From Dehalococcoidia bacterium (GTDB lineage Bacteria > Chloroflexota > Dehalococcoidia > UBA2979), in the NCBI GenBank assembly GCA_028279505.1, contig JANQNP010000022.1, forward strand, positions 1 through 64,000: a stretch of DNA of 64,000 nucleotides, written 5' to 3'. Below, piece after piece: positions 42,736 through 51,496 of this stretch. Numbering within the stretch: position 1 is the first letter of the stretch; each line of letters begins with the position of its first letter. A program made the position numbers and the translations under genes. The notes below the pieces were generated by a model. The model did no database searches. It worked only from the letters and a program-made list of their open reading frames with translations, and was not told where the DNA came from.

Positions 42736-43584
42736 GTGCGTCCCCGCCCTCGCCTGCTCCTCGTCGCGTCCGTGCTCGCGGCCGCCCTCCTTCTCGCCTC
42801 CTGCGACAGCGACGGTGACGACGGCGATACCACCGAGGTCCGCCCGTTCTCCGAGGTGCAGGCGACGGAGTTCGTCTTCGAGACCGACCCCAGCGACCCG
42901 AACCGCGGCATCTTCCGCGTCGAGACCACGGAGCCGATGATCTGCGCGATCGTCTGGGGTGAAACCGAGGCGCTCGGCAACTTCAACAACTCACTGGCGA
43001 TGAACGGCACCGGCATCATCAACCACGACGTCTTCCTGCCGGGCGCACAGGCCGGGACGACCTACTTCTTCCGCGTCCAGGGCTCGACCGCCGACGGCAC
43101 GCTCTACCAGAGCCCCCTCGAGACGTTCGAGCTCGAAGGCGAGCCGGCGGTCGCCGCCCCCGGCACGGAGCTGCCCTCCGGTCTCGGCGCGAACCTCGCT
43201 CTCGCCGGCGAGGTCACCGAGGTCAGCAGCGAGTTCAGCGCCGCGTGGGCCGGCGCCAACGCGATTGACGACGACCTCACCACCGAGTGGTCCTCGCGCG
43301 GGAGCGGCGACGACGCCTTCATCACCATCGACCTCGGCGAGTCCCAGCCGATCGCCGGCGTCGAGTACCTCACGAGGAGCATGGTCGACGGCTCCGCGAT
43401 CACGACGACCTTCTCGGTCGTCCTCGACGGCGGCGAACGTCTCGGACCGTTCGACGCAAGCAGCCCCGCCGTCCCCACGGTGCACGCGATCAACGCCGAG
43501 GCCCGCCAACTGCGGTTCGAGGTCGAGAACAGCACCGGCGGGAACACCGGCGCGATCGAGGTCCGCGTCTTCGCCCCCGAATAG
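42736..43584 (+). CDS. Lipoprotein with discoidin-like (F5/8C) domain
   Basis: A 282-residue lipoprotein. The lipobox is LLASC (Cys23). Residues about 50-135 look like a fibronectin III-type domain (TTYFFRVQGST). Residues about 150-282 look like an F5/8 type C (discoidin) domain: AINDD-like AIDDDLTTEWSSR, ITIDLGESQPIAGVEYLTR and a final IEVRVFAPE. It may bind polysaccharide at the cell surface. GTG start; TAGATT at 42693-42698 may be the -10. Confidence 0.78.
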   Translation: MRPRPRLLLVASVLAAALLLASCDSDGDDGDTTEVRPFSEVQATEFVFETDPSDPNRGIFRVETTEPMICAIVWGETEALGNFNNSLAMNGTGIINHDVFLPGAQAGTTYFFRVQGSTADGTLYQSPLETFELEGEPAVAAPGTELPSGLGANLALAGEVTEVSSEFSAAWAGANAIDDDLTTEWSSRGSGDDAFITIDLGESQPIAGVEYLTRSMVDGSAITTTFSVVLDGGERLGPFDASSPAVPTVHAINAEARQLRFEVENSTGGNTGAIEVRVFAPE

Positions 43585-43683
43585 CCATCGCGTAGCGCTC
43601 GAGGCCACCGCCCGCGTCGCCGCGAGCGGCGCGGTCCCTATACTCCACGCGCGTCATGCCACGACGGCGAGGAGGCGGTGCCG

Positions 43684-44211
43684 ATGGACCATCAAGAGCT
43701 GATCGCCGACGGCATGAGCCGCGGCCGCGGCGTGCTTCGGCGCGCCATCGAGGGCCTCCCACCCGAGGCGCTGGCCTATCGACCGGCGGATCACACCAAC
43801 CCGATCGGCTGGCTCGCGTGGCACATCGGCCGCGTCGAAGACATGCACGTCGCCGACCTCCTCGAGGAGGGCCAGCTCTGGACGGACGGCGGCTGGCACG
43901 AGCGGTTTGGGATGCCCGCTGACCCGCGCGACTTCGGGACGAGGCAGACGCTCGAACAGGTGAACGCGGTCAACGCGCCGACGGCCGAGCTGCTGCTCGA
44001 GTACTACGACGCGGTGGCGGAGCGGACGGACGCCTACCTCGCAACGCTGAGCGCCGACGACCTCAGCCGCGAACTCGACGAGCCGCAGTTCCAGCCGCTC
44101 CCCACCGTCGGCGTGCGCATCAACAGCCTGATCCACCACGCGGCACACCACGGCGGCCAGATCGACTATCTCCGAGGGCTCCGTGACCCCTCGGCGGGCG
44201 GCCTCGCCTGA
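43684..44211 (+). CDS. DinB family protein
   Basis: A 175-residue DinB/YfiT-like protein with metal-binding His residues in IGWLAWHIGRVED and HHAAHHGGQIDYLRG. It may be a metal-dependent thiol transferase. I chose ATG 43684 because GGAGG lies eight bases upstream, rather than the GTG at 43678, two bases after that site. TATACT at 43639-43644 is a likely -10. Confidence 0.82.
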   Translation: MDHQELIADGMSRGRGVLRRAIEGLPPEALAYRPADHTNPIGWLAWHIGRVEDMHVADLLEEGQLWTDGGWHERFGMPADPRDFGTRQTLEQVNAVNAPTAELLLEYYDAVAERTDAYLATLSADDLSRELDEPQFQPLPTVGVRINSLIHHAAHHGGQIDYLRGLRDPSAGGLA

Positions 44212-44251
44212 ACCACTGTCTGAACACGCACACCCACCGAGAGGACATGGC

Positions 44252-44959
44252 ATGACGAAGGTCGGCACGATCGCGAGCGCCTGGCGCTACCCGGTGAAAT
44301 CGATGGCCGGCGAACGCCTCGAAGCGGCACCCGTCACGTTGCAGGGCATCCAGGCCGACCGCATGTACGCCTTCGTCCAGGCTGAGTCCGCGAGTCCGTT
44401 CCCGTGGCTCACCGGCCGCGAGCTGCCGAGCATGATGCGCCACCAGCCGGTGTGGGCGGCGGGCGACCGCCCCTCGCTGAACGTCCGCACCCCCGAGGGC
44501 GTCGAGCACCCGATCGCCAGCGACGAGCTGCGCACCGCCCTCGAGACCGCGTCCGGTCGCAAGGCCTACCTGCTCCCCAACTACCGAGGCAGCTTCGACG
44601 CCGCCGCGATCACCCTCATGAGCACCGCGACCGTCGCCCACATCGCCGAGGCCAGCGACACGCCCGAGGAGCCCCTCCGGTTTCGCATGAACTTCTACAT
44701 CGAGCCGGCGGAGCCGACGCCCTGGGGTGAGAACACCTGGGTCGGCCACACGCTCCGCATCGGCGACGACGTCCGTGTCGCCGTCACAGAACGTGACAAG
44801 CGATGCGCGATGATCACCCTGGCGCCGCATGGAGGTGACCCGCTGACCCAGGTGCTGACCGTCGTCGCCGAGCAGAACGAAGCGATGGCGGGCGTGTACG
44901 CCTCGGTGCTGACGCCCGGCACCGTCCGCGAGGGCAACCCCGTCGTCATCGAGGACTAG
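44252..44959 (+). CDS. MOSC domain protein
   Basis: A 235-residue protein with an N-terminal MOSC beta-barrel (SAWRYPVKSMAGERL) and the MOSC domain, with the conserved Cys185 in RDKRCAMITL. MOSC proteins handle molybdenum cofactor sulfur or reduce N-hydroxylated compounds using Moco. It overlaps neither neighbour and follows the DinB gene by 40 bases. GAGAGGA precedes ATG 44252. Confidence 0.88.
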   Translation: MTKVGTIASAWRYPVKSMAGERLEAAPVTLQGIQADRMYAFVQAESASPFPWLTGRELPSMMRHQPVWAAGDRPSLNVRTPEGVEHPIASDELRTALETASGRKAYLLPNYRGSFDAAAITLMSTATVAHIAEASDTPEEPLRFRMNFYIEPAEPTPWGENTWVGHTLRIGDDVRVAVTERDKRCAMITLAPHGGDPLTQVLTVVAEQNEAMAGVYASVLTPGTVREGNPVVIED

Positions 44960-45006
44960 CCGCGCCATCGAGGGGAGTAGCTGCAGCTGCTCACGGGAGG
45001 GATCCG

Positions 45007-45873
45007 ATGACCACCGCTCAACCGCCCACCCCCGTCCCCGGCCTCGAGGTCACCGAATCGGACGTGACCTACGCCAGCCACGCGGGCGGCCCGCTGCTCG
45101 CCCGTGTCTACCGGCCGGCGGAAGCTCAGCCCGAGCCGCTACCGGTCGTCGTCGCCGTCCACGGCGGCGCCTGGAACGCGAACGACCGCATCCGCAACGA
45201 GCTCGCCAATCGCACCTTCGCGGCCTCGGGGATCGTGGTCGTCTCGCTGGACTTCCGGCAGGGACCGGACTTCCAGCACCCCTGCGCCACCAGCGACATC
45301 GTCGCCGGCGTGCGCTGGACCCGCCTCCACGCCGCGGAGTTCGGGGGCGATCCGGACAACATCGGGCTGGTCGGAAACTCCTCAGGCGGGCACCTCGCGA
45401 TCCTCGCCGCGATCCGCCCCGACGCCGACGAGCACCAGCAAACAGCCCTCGCTGACGGCGAATCGCCCGAGGGCATCGACCCGCACGTGCGCTACGTCGT
45501 CGCCCAGTGGCCGGTCTCGGATCCGCTCTACCGCTACCGCTACGCGACCCGTATGGGGCGTGAGGCGCTGGTCGCGAATCACCTCGCCTACTTCGGCGAC
45601 GAGGCGACGATGCGCGCCGCCAGCGTCACCCGCATCCTCGACGATGGCGAAGCGCAGCACATTCCCTCGGTGCTCGTGATCCAGCCGGGTGAGGATGCCA
45701 ACGTCCCGCTGGAGATGACGCAGTCGTTGGTGCGCGCCTTCCAGAAGCGCGGCGCATACCTCGAATACGCCTTCTTCCCCGGCGAGCCGCACGCCTTCAC
45801 CTACGAGCCATCGGATGCGACCGAGCGTTGCCTCGCCCTCATCGTCGACTTCGTCCACCGCCAGATCCGCTGA
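45007..45873 (+). CDS. Alpha/beta hydrolase of the hormone-sensitive lipase type
   Basis: A 288-residue esterase: oxyanion HGGAW (52-56), nucleophile Ser125 in GNSSGG, Asp in QPGEDANVP and His in GEPHAF. The HGG motif puts it in the family IV (HSL-like) carboxylesterases. GGGAGGGA precedes ATG 45007. It is 4 bases upstream of the TauE gene, so it is in an operon with it. Confidence 0.9.
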   Translation: MTTAQPPTPVPGLEVTESDVTYASHAGGPLLARVYRPAEAQPEPLPVVVAVHGGAWNANDRIRNELANRTFAASGIVVVSLDFRQGPDFQHPCATSDIVAGVRWTRLHAAEFGGDPDNIGLVGNSSGGHLAILAAIRPDADEHQQTALADGESPEGIDPHVRYVVAQWPVSDPLYRYRYATRMGREALVANHLAYFGDEATMRAASVTRILDDGEAQHIPSVLVIQPGEDANVPLEMTQSLVRAFQKRGAYLEYAFFPGEPHAFTYEPSDATERCLALIVDFVHRQIR

Positions 45874-45877
45874 CGCC

Positions 45878-46993
45878 ATGACCGCCGGCGTCGCTGCCTC
45901 ACCGCTGCGCCGCGCGCTCGGCTGGCGCTGGACGCCTTACGTCATCCCCACCGCCGTCACGGCCGTCTGGCTGACCTACGTCCTCGCCGCGGGCGAGTTC
46001 GGGCGCGCCCTCGAGCGCTGGCCCTCGGCCGTGACGATGGCGTTCGGCAGCTTCCTCGCCGGCGCATCGCCCGAGGGCGGCGGCGCCGTCGCCTTCCCCG
46101 TCTTCACTAAGGTGCTGCACGTCCCACCGGCCGTGGCGCGCACCTTCGCGCTCTCGATCCAGGCGGTCGGGATGACCGCCGCCTCGATCGTCATCCTGCT
46201 CACCGCACGACCGGTGGAGTTCCGCGCGATCTGGCTCGGCACGCTCGCGGGCACCGTCGGGCTCGTGCTCGGACTGATCGCGCTTGGCGACAGCTCGACG
46301 CCGTTCTGGGAGTCACGCCTCCCCGCCGCCTACGTGAAGGTGACCTTCACCGTGATGCTCTCGGCCATGGCGTTCCTGATGTTCCAGACGCGCCAGCAGC
46401 GCGAGTACGGCTCGATGCAGATGGAGACGTGGACGCCTCGGGTGACGGTCGGCCTGATCGTGGCCGCGTTCATCGGCGGCCTCCTCAGCTCGCTGATCGG
46501 CACCGGCCTGAACGCGCTGCTCTTCCTGTTCATGGTCGCGATGCTCGGCATGCATCCGCGCATCTGCGTCCCCACCAGCGTCGTGACGATGGCCGCCGTC
46601 TCCGTCGTCGGGCTCGTCATCCTCGGCATCGGCCACGGCCAGCTCGACGTCGCGCTCGACGCGAGCGGCGACGTCGTCGCCGTGGGCGGCGCCGCCATCG
46701 AGGCCGAATCCGCATCCTCGCATGACCTGCACGGCCTCTGGCTCGCCGCCGTACCGATCGTCGTCTGGGGCGCCCCGCTCGGCACCTACGTCGTGCACCG
46801 TCTCCGCGAGGAATGGCTCGTGCTCTTCCTCGGCGCGCTCGCAACGCTCGAGGTGCTCTCGACGATCGTGCTGGTCGACGCGCTCCGCACCGACCTGCGC
46901 CTCGTTCTCTACGGCGTGACCTCGCTCGCGGTCGCCGTGATCGGCATCCGCGTGCTCGCGACGCGCCGCCACGCCATCCTCGGTCTCGAGTGA
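45878..46993 (+). CDS. TauE/SafE family transporter
   Basis: A 371-residue membrane protein with about eight hydrophobic segments and the two TauE/SafE-type halves, GSFLAGASPEGGGAVAFP and FIGGLLSSLIGTGLNALLF, each carrying the Gly-rich re-entrant pattern. The family exports sulfite, sulfoacetate or other organic anions. The start ATG lies 4 bases past the esterase stop. A cytoplasmic C-terminal region is short. Confidence 0.85.
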   Translation: MTAGVAASPLRRALGWRWTPYVIPTAVTAVWLTYVLAAGEFGRALERWPSAVTMAFGSFLAGASPEGGGAVAFPVFTKVLHVPPAVARTFALSIQAVGMTAASIVILLTARPVEFRAIWLGTLAGTVGLVLGLIALGDSSTPFWESRLPAAYVKVTFTVMLSAMAFLMFQTRQQREYGSMQMETWTPRVTVGLIVAAFIGGLLSSLIGTGLNALLFLFMVAMLGMHPRICVPTSVVTMAAVSVVGLVILGIGHGQLDVALDASGDVVAVGGAAIEAESASSHDLHGLWLAAVPIVVWGAPLGTYVVHRLREEWLVLFLGALATLEVLSTIVLVDALRTDLRLVLYGVTSLAVAVIGIRVLATRRHAILGLE

Positions 46994-47074
46994 CGCCCTC
47001 GAGGCCTGCCAAAGCAGGCCGCGACGGACTCCGCTACGGTCCTCGCACGACGAACACGCAGAAAGGTGGCGGGC

Positions 47075-47488
47075 ATGGCGCACCGCATCATCGAACTCGC
47101 GAAGGTGAACCTGCGGGTGCTGGACCTGGACGGCACCATCGAGCGGTTCAGCGACCTCCTCGGAGCCGAGCCGGGCCGCAACCGCGGCTCCGACACGATC
47201 GGCGCCTTCAACGGCGCGACCATGAGCCTCGGCGGCGCGACGCTCGACGTCGTCTCGCCGAACGACCCCGACGGTGAACTGGCGAAGAACCTCGCCCGCC
47301 GCGGCGAGGGCATCGACTCGATCGCCTACATCGTCGAGAACCTGGAAGACACCGCCGCCCACCTGCGCGAACGCGGGGTCGAGCTGGTGAACCGGCAGGA
47401 GTACCACGGCGCGAAGATCGGGTTCATCCACCCAAAGGTGAACAGCGGGGTGATGGTCGAGTTGATCCAGCGACCGCCATCCGAATAA
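47075..47488 (+). CDS. VOC family (glyoxalase-like) protein
   Basis: A 137-residue vicinal-oxygen-chelate protein with two beta-alpha-beta-beta-beta modules (KVNLRVLDLDGTIERFSDLLGAE and AYIVENLEDTAAHLRERG) and a C-terminal metal-type Glu (VMVELIQ), resembling methylmalonyl-CoA epimerase. AGGTGG precedes ATG 47075 by five bases; a GTG at 47066 would remove that spacing. TACGGT near 47035-47040 may be its -10. Confidence 0.82.
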   Translation: MAHRIIELAKVNLRVLDLDGTIERFSDLLGAEPGRNRGSDTIGAFNGATMSLGGATLDVVSPNDPDGELAKNLARRGEGIDSIAYIVENLEDTAAHLRERGVELVNRQEYHGAKIGFIHPKVNSGVMVELIQRPPSE

Positions 47489-47517
47489 CCCCCGGACAGG
47501 CGACTCGCGACGAACGC

Positions 47518-47544
47518 GAAACGCCCGGCTGAGCCGGGCGTTTC
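47518..47544. terminator. Bidirectional hairpin terminator
   Basis: GAAACGCCCGGC and GCCGGGCGTTTC form a perfect 12-bp stem with a three-base loop (TGA), flanked by A on one side and T on the other. It sits between convergent genes ending at 47488 and 47566, so it can serve both. Confidence 0.82.
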
Positions 47545-47565
47545 TCTACTGTGGATCCGCGAGGA

Positions 47566-47820
47566 CTAGACGCCGGTGCGCTTCCAGTAGAGCACCATCT
47601 GCTTCTTGTCCTCCCACGAGGACCGAACCTTGATACCCGACTCCTTGCTCGCCTCGGCGAGCAACCGCTTGACCGCGGACGGCTTGTCGCTTCGATCAAG
47701 CGTGATCTTGCCGGCCTGGCTGTTTTCGATCGCCTCGCGGAACGCTCGTCGAGCTTCGGCGGTCGTTCGTCCTCGACCGACCTGCACATCGTCCGGGTTC
47801 ATCGCTTCGAATTTCGGCAT
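47566..47820 (-). CDS. Conserved small hypothetical protein
   Basis: An 84-residue, basic protein: PKFEAMNPDDVQVGRG, TTAEARRAFREAIE, GKITLDRSDKPSAVKRLLAEASKESGIKVRSSW. The arrangement of helices and Lys/Arg-rich middle could be a nucleic-acid or regulator-binding fold, but I do not recognise a family. It uses more A/T in third positions than its neighbours. It stands alone, ended by the shared terminator. Confidence 0.65.
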   Translation of the reverse strand: MPKFEAMNPDDVQVGRGRTTAEARRAFREAIENSQAGKITLDRSDKPSAVKRLLAEASKESGIKVRSSWEDKKQMVLYWKRTGV

Positions 47821-47959
47821 CTCATCCCTCTAGTTGATCGGAGCAACGTGCTTCGTCAGATTCACAGTTGAAACGCAGTCGAAGTCAACGTCAAGTTTCC
47901 CGGCGTTGATACTCCTGTGAACGAATCTGCTCGGGCCTCCCAGACGAGTTACAGCCGAG

Positions 47960-48493
47960 TTAGACACCCAATCCCGGCAACCCGGCCTGCGTCAGCGCGG
48001 TGTTGATCATCCCGAAGTGGTTGTTGCCGTGGTTGATGATCACCTGGCCGATAATCTCGTAGCGCGCGAGATTCCCGTTCGGCTTGATGTCCATGCGTTC
48101 TGTCATGAACTCGTCGCTAAACCCTTCGATTCGCGGGACGATCGCGGTCGCCACGTCTCGGCTGTACTTCGCCAACAACTCGGCGGCCGGGAAGCGCAGC
48201 GCATACGCCTCCTCCGGCGTCATCCCGGTGCCTTGATCGGCCTTTGGCAGCCCCCAGGCTTCGTTGAGTCCTTGCTGCAGCCAGACCGGCATCTCGCGGT
48301 GAAACGCGAAGTGGATGAGGTTGTCCGCAGTACGCGCGATATGCCAGGCATCGAACCCGATCGAGTTGCACGGCCCGTCCGGGCGGAAGTGCAGCTGCTC
48401 CTCGTTCAACCCCTCGATCGCCCCGGCCGTGCGTTCGAGGAGCTCGCCCACGTAGTGAGCCTGATAGTGCTGCAACTTCAGCGGGTCCGACAT
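47960..48493 (-). CDS. DinB family protein
   Basis: A 177-residue DinB-like protein with metal-type His residues in FDAWHIARTADNL, FHREM and INHGNNHFGMINTAL. It is 16 bases past the stop of the luciferase-like oxidoreductase gene on the same strand, hence in an operon with it. GGGAGCG precedes ATG 48493. Confidence 0.82.
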   Translation of the reverse strand: MSDPLKLQHYQAHYVGELLERTAGAIEGLNEEQLHFRPDGPCNSIGFDAWHIARTADNLIHFAFHREMPVWLQQGLNEAWGLPKADQGTGMTPEEAYALRFPAAELLAKYSRDVATAIVPRIEGFSDEFMTERMDIKPNGNLARYEIIGQVIINHGNNHFGMINTALTQAGLPGLGV

Positions 48494-48509
48494 GTGCGCT
48501 CCCTTGGTG

Positions 48510-49517
48510 CTAGCCGGCGAACCGGCGGATCGTCGCCGCCCACTGTGCCTCATCCTCGGTGTCCACGGACACCTGGTGGAGGTCGACCCCCAACTCCGCC
48601 TGCTCTTCGATCCGTTCGAGGCACGCGTCTAGCGGCCCCACGAAGTCAAAGTCATCTTCGAGGCCGCTCGGGATCGCCGCGACCCCGGCCTCCGCGCCGT
48701 CGGCCGCCCATGCGCGCCGGATCGACGCTGCCTGATCCGCGAGCCCGTGCCGCAGGAACTGGCGGTAGTAGAAGTCGCCGTTCCGCGCCACGAAGAACGC
48801 GAGCTGCTGGCGCCGTCGATCGCGGATCACCTCGGCACGATCCGCGTCCTCGACGACGGTGATCCCGCCAGGCGCCCGTACCTCGACGGCCCTGCGGCTA
48901 CGGCCGGCCTCCTCGGCCCACCCGCGCAGCTCAGCGATCGCACCACCGAGGCGCTCGAACGGGATCCACGCCGGCAACCAGCCGTCCGCCTCCTCCGCAG
49001 TGAGCCGCACGCTCGTCGGGTGCAGTGTCGCGAGGTGGATCGGCAGCTCCGGCTGCACCGGGTCGACCCCCATCACCAGCGACCGCTCGAGGTCGTACCA
49101 CTTGCCGTGCAACGTCGCCCGCTCATGCCGCCAGAACGCCCGCAGCAGCTCGACCGTCTCCTGGAGTCGCGCGATCGAGGGCTGATACGGCAGCCCGTGG
49201 AACCGCTCGATCACACCGGTCCCGCTGGTCCCGAGGCCCGCGACGATCCGCCCCTCCGAGAGCTGATCGAGCGTCACGAAGTGCTGCGCCAGCGCCCCGG
49301 GGGTCCGCGAGTACACGTTCACGATCGACGTTCCGAGGCGCGCTCGTTGCGTCTCGACTGCGAGCAGGGTCAGCCCGCTGAACGCGTCGTGGCCGAACCC
49401 CTCGTTGACCCAGATCGTGTCGACGCCCGCCTCGTCCGCGGCGCGAGCGCGAGCGAGCAGGGACTCGCGATTCCTCGGATCCCACGGGACGCTGATCGAG
49501 ATCCGGCGCTGCGGCAT
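48510..49517 (-). CDS. Luciferase-like (LLM class) flavin/F420 oxidoreductase
   Basis: A 335-residue TIM-barrel protein of the luciferase-like monooxygenase family: ARAADEAGVDTIWVNEGFG, LGTSIVNVYSRTPGALAQHFVTLDQLSEGRIVAGLGTSG and a C-terminal FDFVGPLDACLERIEE. It probably uses F420 or FMN. It is a paralogue of the divergently transcribed gene at 49655. The start ATG 49517 lies 6 bases after TAGGAT (49529-49524), so it may be leaderless. Confidence 0.86.
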   Translation of the reverse strand: MPQRRISISVPWDPRNRESLLARARAADEAGVDTIWVNEGFGHDAFSGLTLLAVETQRARLGTSIVNVYSRTPGALAQHFVTLDQLSEGRIVAGLGTSGTGVIERFHGLPYQPSIARLQETVELLRAFWRHERATLHGKWYDLERSLVMGVDPVQPELPIHLATLHPTSVRLTAEEADGWLPAWIPFERLGGAIAELRGWAEEAGRSRRAVEVRAPGGITVVEDADRAEVIRDRRRQQLAFFVARNGDFYYRQFLRHGLADQAASIRRAWAADGAEAGVAAIPSGLEDDFDFVGPLDACLERIEEQAELGVDLHQVSVDTEDEAQWAATIRRFAG

Positions 49518-49523
49518 GCGCGC

Positions 49524-49529
49524 ATCCTA
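49524..49529 (-). promoter_or_regulatory. -10 element for leaderless LLM gene
   Basis: TAGGAT on the minus strand ends six bases before the ATG at 49517; no Shine-Dalgarno site is seen. Confidence 0.4.
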
Positions 49530-49573
49530 GCGGGCCGCGATCGCCGCGGCGGGCGCGAGACGCTCCTCATCGA

Positions 49574-49579
49574 TATAGT
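49574..49579 (+). promoter_or_regulatory. -10 element of plus-strand LLM gene
   Basis: TATAGT, 75 bases upstream of the ATG at 49655, in the 137-base divergent region. The -35 is unclear. Confidence 0.35.
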
Positions 49580-49654
49580 CACTCGGCGAACCCAGCCGCT
49601 CGCGCGCGCGAACTCGCACTCCTCGATCACATCGCATCCGCACTGGAGGACCGA

Positions 49655-50653
49655 ATGGCACGCAAGCTCTCGATCGGCGTGAACTGGGCCGGCAACTTCG
49701 ACATGGACTCGATCGTCGAGCAGGCGAAGGTCGCCGACGAAGCCGGCATCCACACGCTGAACATCGCCGAGGCGTGGGGCCCGGACGCGCTGTCGCTCCT
49801 CGCCGTCGTCGCCCGCGAGACGAACAACATCCAGCTCGGCACCAGCATCATCAACATCTTCTCGCGCACGCCCGGCGCCATGGCGCAGCACTTCGCGACC
49901 CTCGACCACATCTCCAACGGTCGGATGGTGATCGGTCTCGGGTCCTCCGGACCGCAGGTGATCGAGCACTTCCACGGCATCAAGTTCCGCAAGCCGCTGA
50001 CCCGCATGCGCGAGTACGTCGACATCATCAACACGCTGATGCGCGGCGAGAAGCTGAACTACGCCGGCGAGTTCTTCCAGCTCGGCCGCGGCTTCACGCT
50101 CCGCTTCGACACGCTCCGCGACCACATCCCGATCCACATCGCCTCGATCACCCCGAAGTCGCTGAAGCAGACCGCCGAGATCGCCGACGGCTGGATCCCG
50201 ATCCACCTCCCCAAAGAGCAGTGGAAGCCGCAGACCGAGGCGATGACCGCCAACATCGAGGCCGCCGGCCGCAACCGCGCCGACTTCGTCATCCGCAACC
50301 CCACCGGCGTCCGCGTCACCGAGGACATCGAGGGCGCGCGACAGCAGACCGCCGGCACCACCGCCTTCTACATCGCCCGCATGGGCGACTTCTACTACGA
50401 GCACTTCATCCGCATGGGCTACGCCGACGAGGCGAACGCGGTCCGCCGCGGCTGGGAGGAAGGCGGACCCGCCGGCGGCGCCGCCGCACTCCCCGAGGAT
50501 CTCGTCAACCAGCTCGGCACCGCCGGCACCGTCGAGGAGTGCATCGAAGCGATGGAAGAGGCCGAGGAAGCCGGCTTCGACTGGCACTCCGTCAGCGTCG
50601 ACGAGCGCGACCCGAAGAAGCGAGCGGAGATCTACAAGCAGCTCGTGGGATAG
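49655..50653 (+). CDS. Luciferase-like (LLM class) flavin/F420 oxidoreductase
   Basis: A 332-residue LLM-family protein with VADEAGIHTLNIAEAWG, LGTSIINIFSRTPGAMAQHFATLDHISNGRMVIGLGSSG and TVEECIEAMEEAEEAGFDWHSV. It is clearly paralogous to the divergent gene at 49517 over its whole length. GGAGGA precedes ATG 49655. Likely an F420- or FMN-dependent oxidoreductase of an unknown substrate. Confidence 0.88.
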   Translation: MARKLSIGVNWAGNFDMDSIVEQAKVADEAGIHTLNIAEAWGPDALSLLAVVARETNNIQLGTSIINIFSRTPGAMAQHFATLDHISNGRMVIGLGSSGPQVIEHFHGIKFRKPLTRMREYVDIINTLMRGEKLNYAGEFFQLGRGFTLRFDTLRDHIPIHIASITPKSLKQTAEIADGWIPIHLPKEQWKPQTEAMTANIEAAGRNRADFVIRNPTGVRVTEDIEGARQQTAGTTAFYIARMGDFYYEHFIRMGYADEANAVRRGWEEGGPAGGAAALPEDLVNQLGTAGTVEECIEAMEEAEEAGFDWHSVSVDERDPKKRAEIYKQLVG

Positions 50654-50731
50654 CCTCTTCACCCCACCGCACTCGCCTGCCTGCCGAGGGAGGCTAGACG
50701 GGATCCGCCGGTCCATGTCACGAGCGACGAT

Positions 50732-50754
50732 GGGCGCGCTGATCCAGCGCGCCC
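50732..50754 (+). terminator. Strong GC hairpin upstream of RDD gene
   Basis: GGGCGCGCT and AGCGCGCCC form a perfect 9-bp stem with a five-base loop (GATCC), 79 bases past the LLM stop and 13 bases before the next ATG. There is no U-run; it could be a terminator or a translational control element of the RDD gene. Confidence 0.45.
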
Positions 50755-50767
50755 TCGGGCCCTCCTG

Positions 50768-51367
50768 ATGTCGCGCAGCCCCCTCGAGCGAGCGTTCGAG
50801 AAGCGCGAGGAGCTCGAGGCCGCGATCAAGGCCGGCGTGGGGACGCCGTCGATCGATCGATACGAGCCGCCCGGACGCACCGCCGACCGCTCGCGCCTCT
50901 CCTTCCTCGCCGCGAGCGAAGCGAACCCCGTGCGCGGCGAGCGGTTCGCTCCGTTCGGCGCGAGGGTCGTCGGCGTCGCCCTCGACCTCGTCGCGATCGC
51001 CGTCGTCTGGTTCCTCGGCTTCGCCGGCACCGCCGCCGCGGCCGTCCCCCTCTACATGGTTCTGCCGGAGAGCAGCCCAACCGTCGTAGCGCCGATCCTG
51101 TTCGCCTTCGTCGGCTCGATCCCGTTCTGGGCGCTCTGGGTCTTCAACGCCCAGGGCTGGTCGCCGGCGGGCAAGGTCACCAACCTGCGCTCGGTCGACG
51201 AGTTCGGCGCGGCGCCGGGTGCCCGCGCCGGCCTGATCCGCACCATCGCCCTGCTGCCCTCGGTGCTCCCGATCGGCCTCGGATTCTGGGCTGCCGCGTG
51301 GCATCGCGAGGGCCAGACCTGGCACGACCGCATCGCCCGTACCCGGGTGATCCAGCTCCTCCGTTAA
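50768..51367 (+). CDS. RDD family membrane protein
   Basis: A 199-residue membrane protein with an RDD domain: FAPFGARVVGVALDLVAIAVVWFLG, WALWVFNAQGWSPAGKVTNLRSVDE and a final GQTWHDRIARTRVI. About four hydrophobic segments. The N-terminal 60 residues are hydrophilic. Its role is unknown; the RDD fold is often found with zinc ribbons in this genome (see 62444 and 63340). Confidence 0.85.
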   Translation: MSRSPLERAFEKREELEAAIKAGVGTPSIDRYEPPGRTADRSRLSFLAASEANPVRGERFAPFGARVVGVALDLVAIAVVWFLGFAGTAAAAVPLYMVLPESSPTVVAPILFAFVGSIPFWALWVFNAQGWSPAGKVTNLRSVDEFGAAPGARAGLIRTIALLPSVLPIGLGFWAAAWHREGQTWHDRIARTRVIQLLR

Positions 51368-51496
51368 CGCGAGCCCATTGAGGTGCCGGTCAAAACGCGT
51401 CATCATGCGATGCGCACCGGATTCGCACGCCGTTGCACCGGCCGAGGTCACGACACTACCGGTCGAGGAGAGACACCGTGCGGCAGGGGGAATCAG

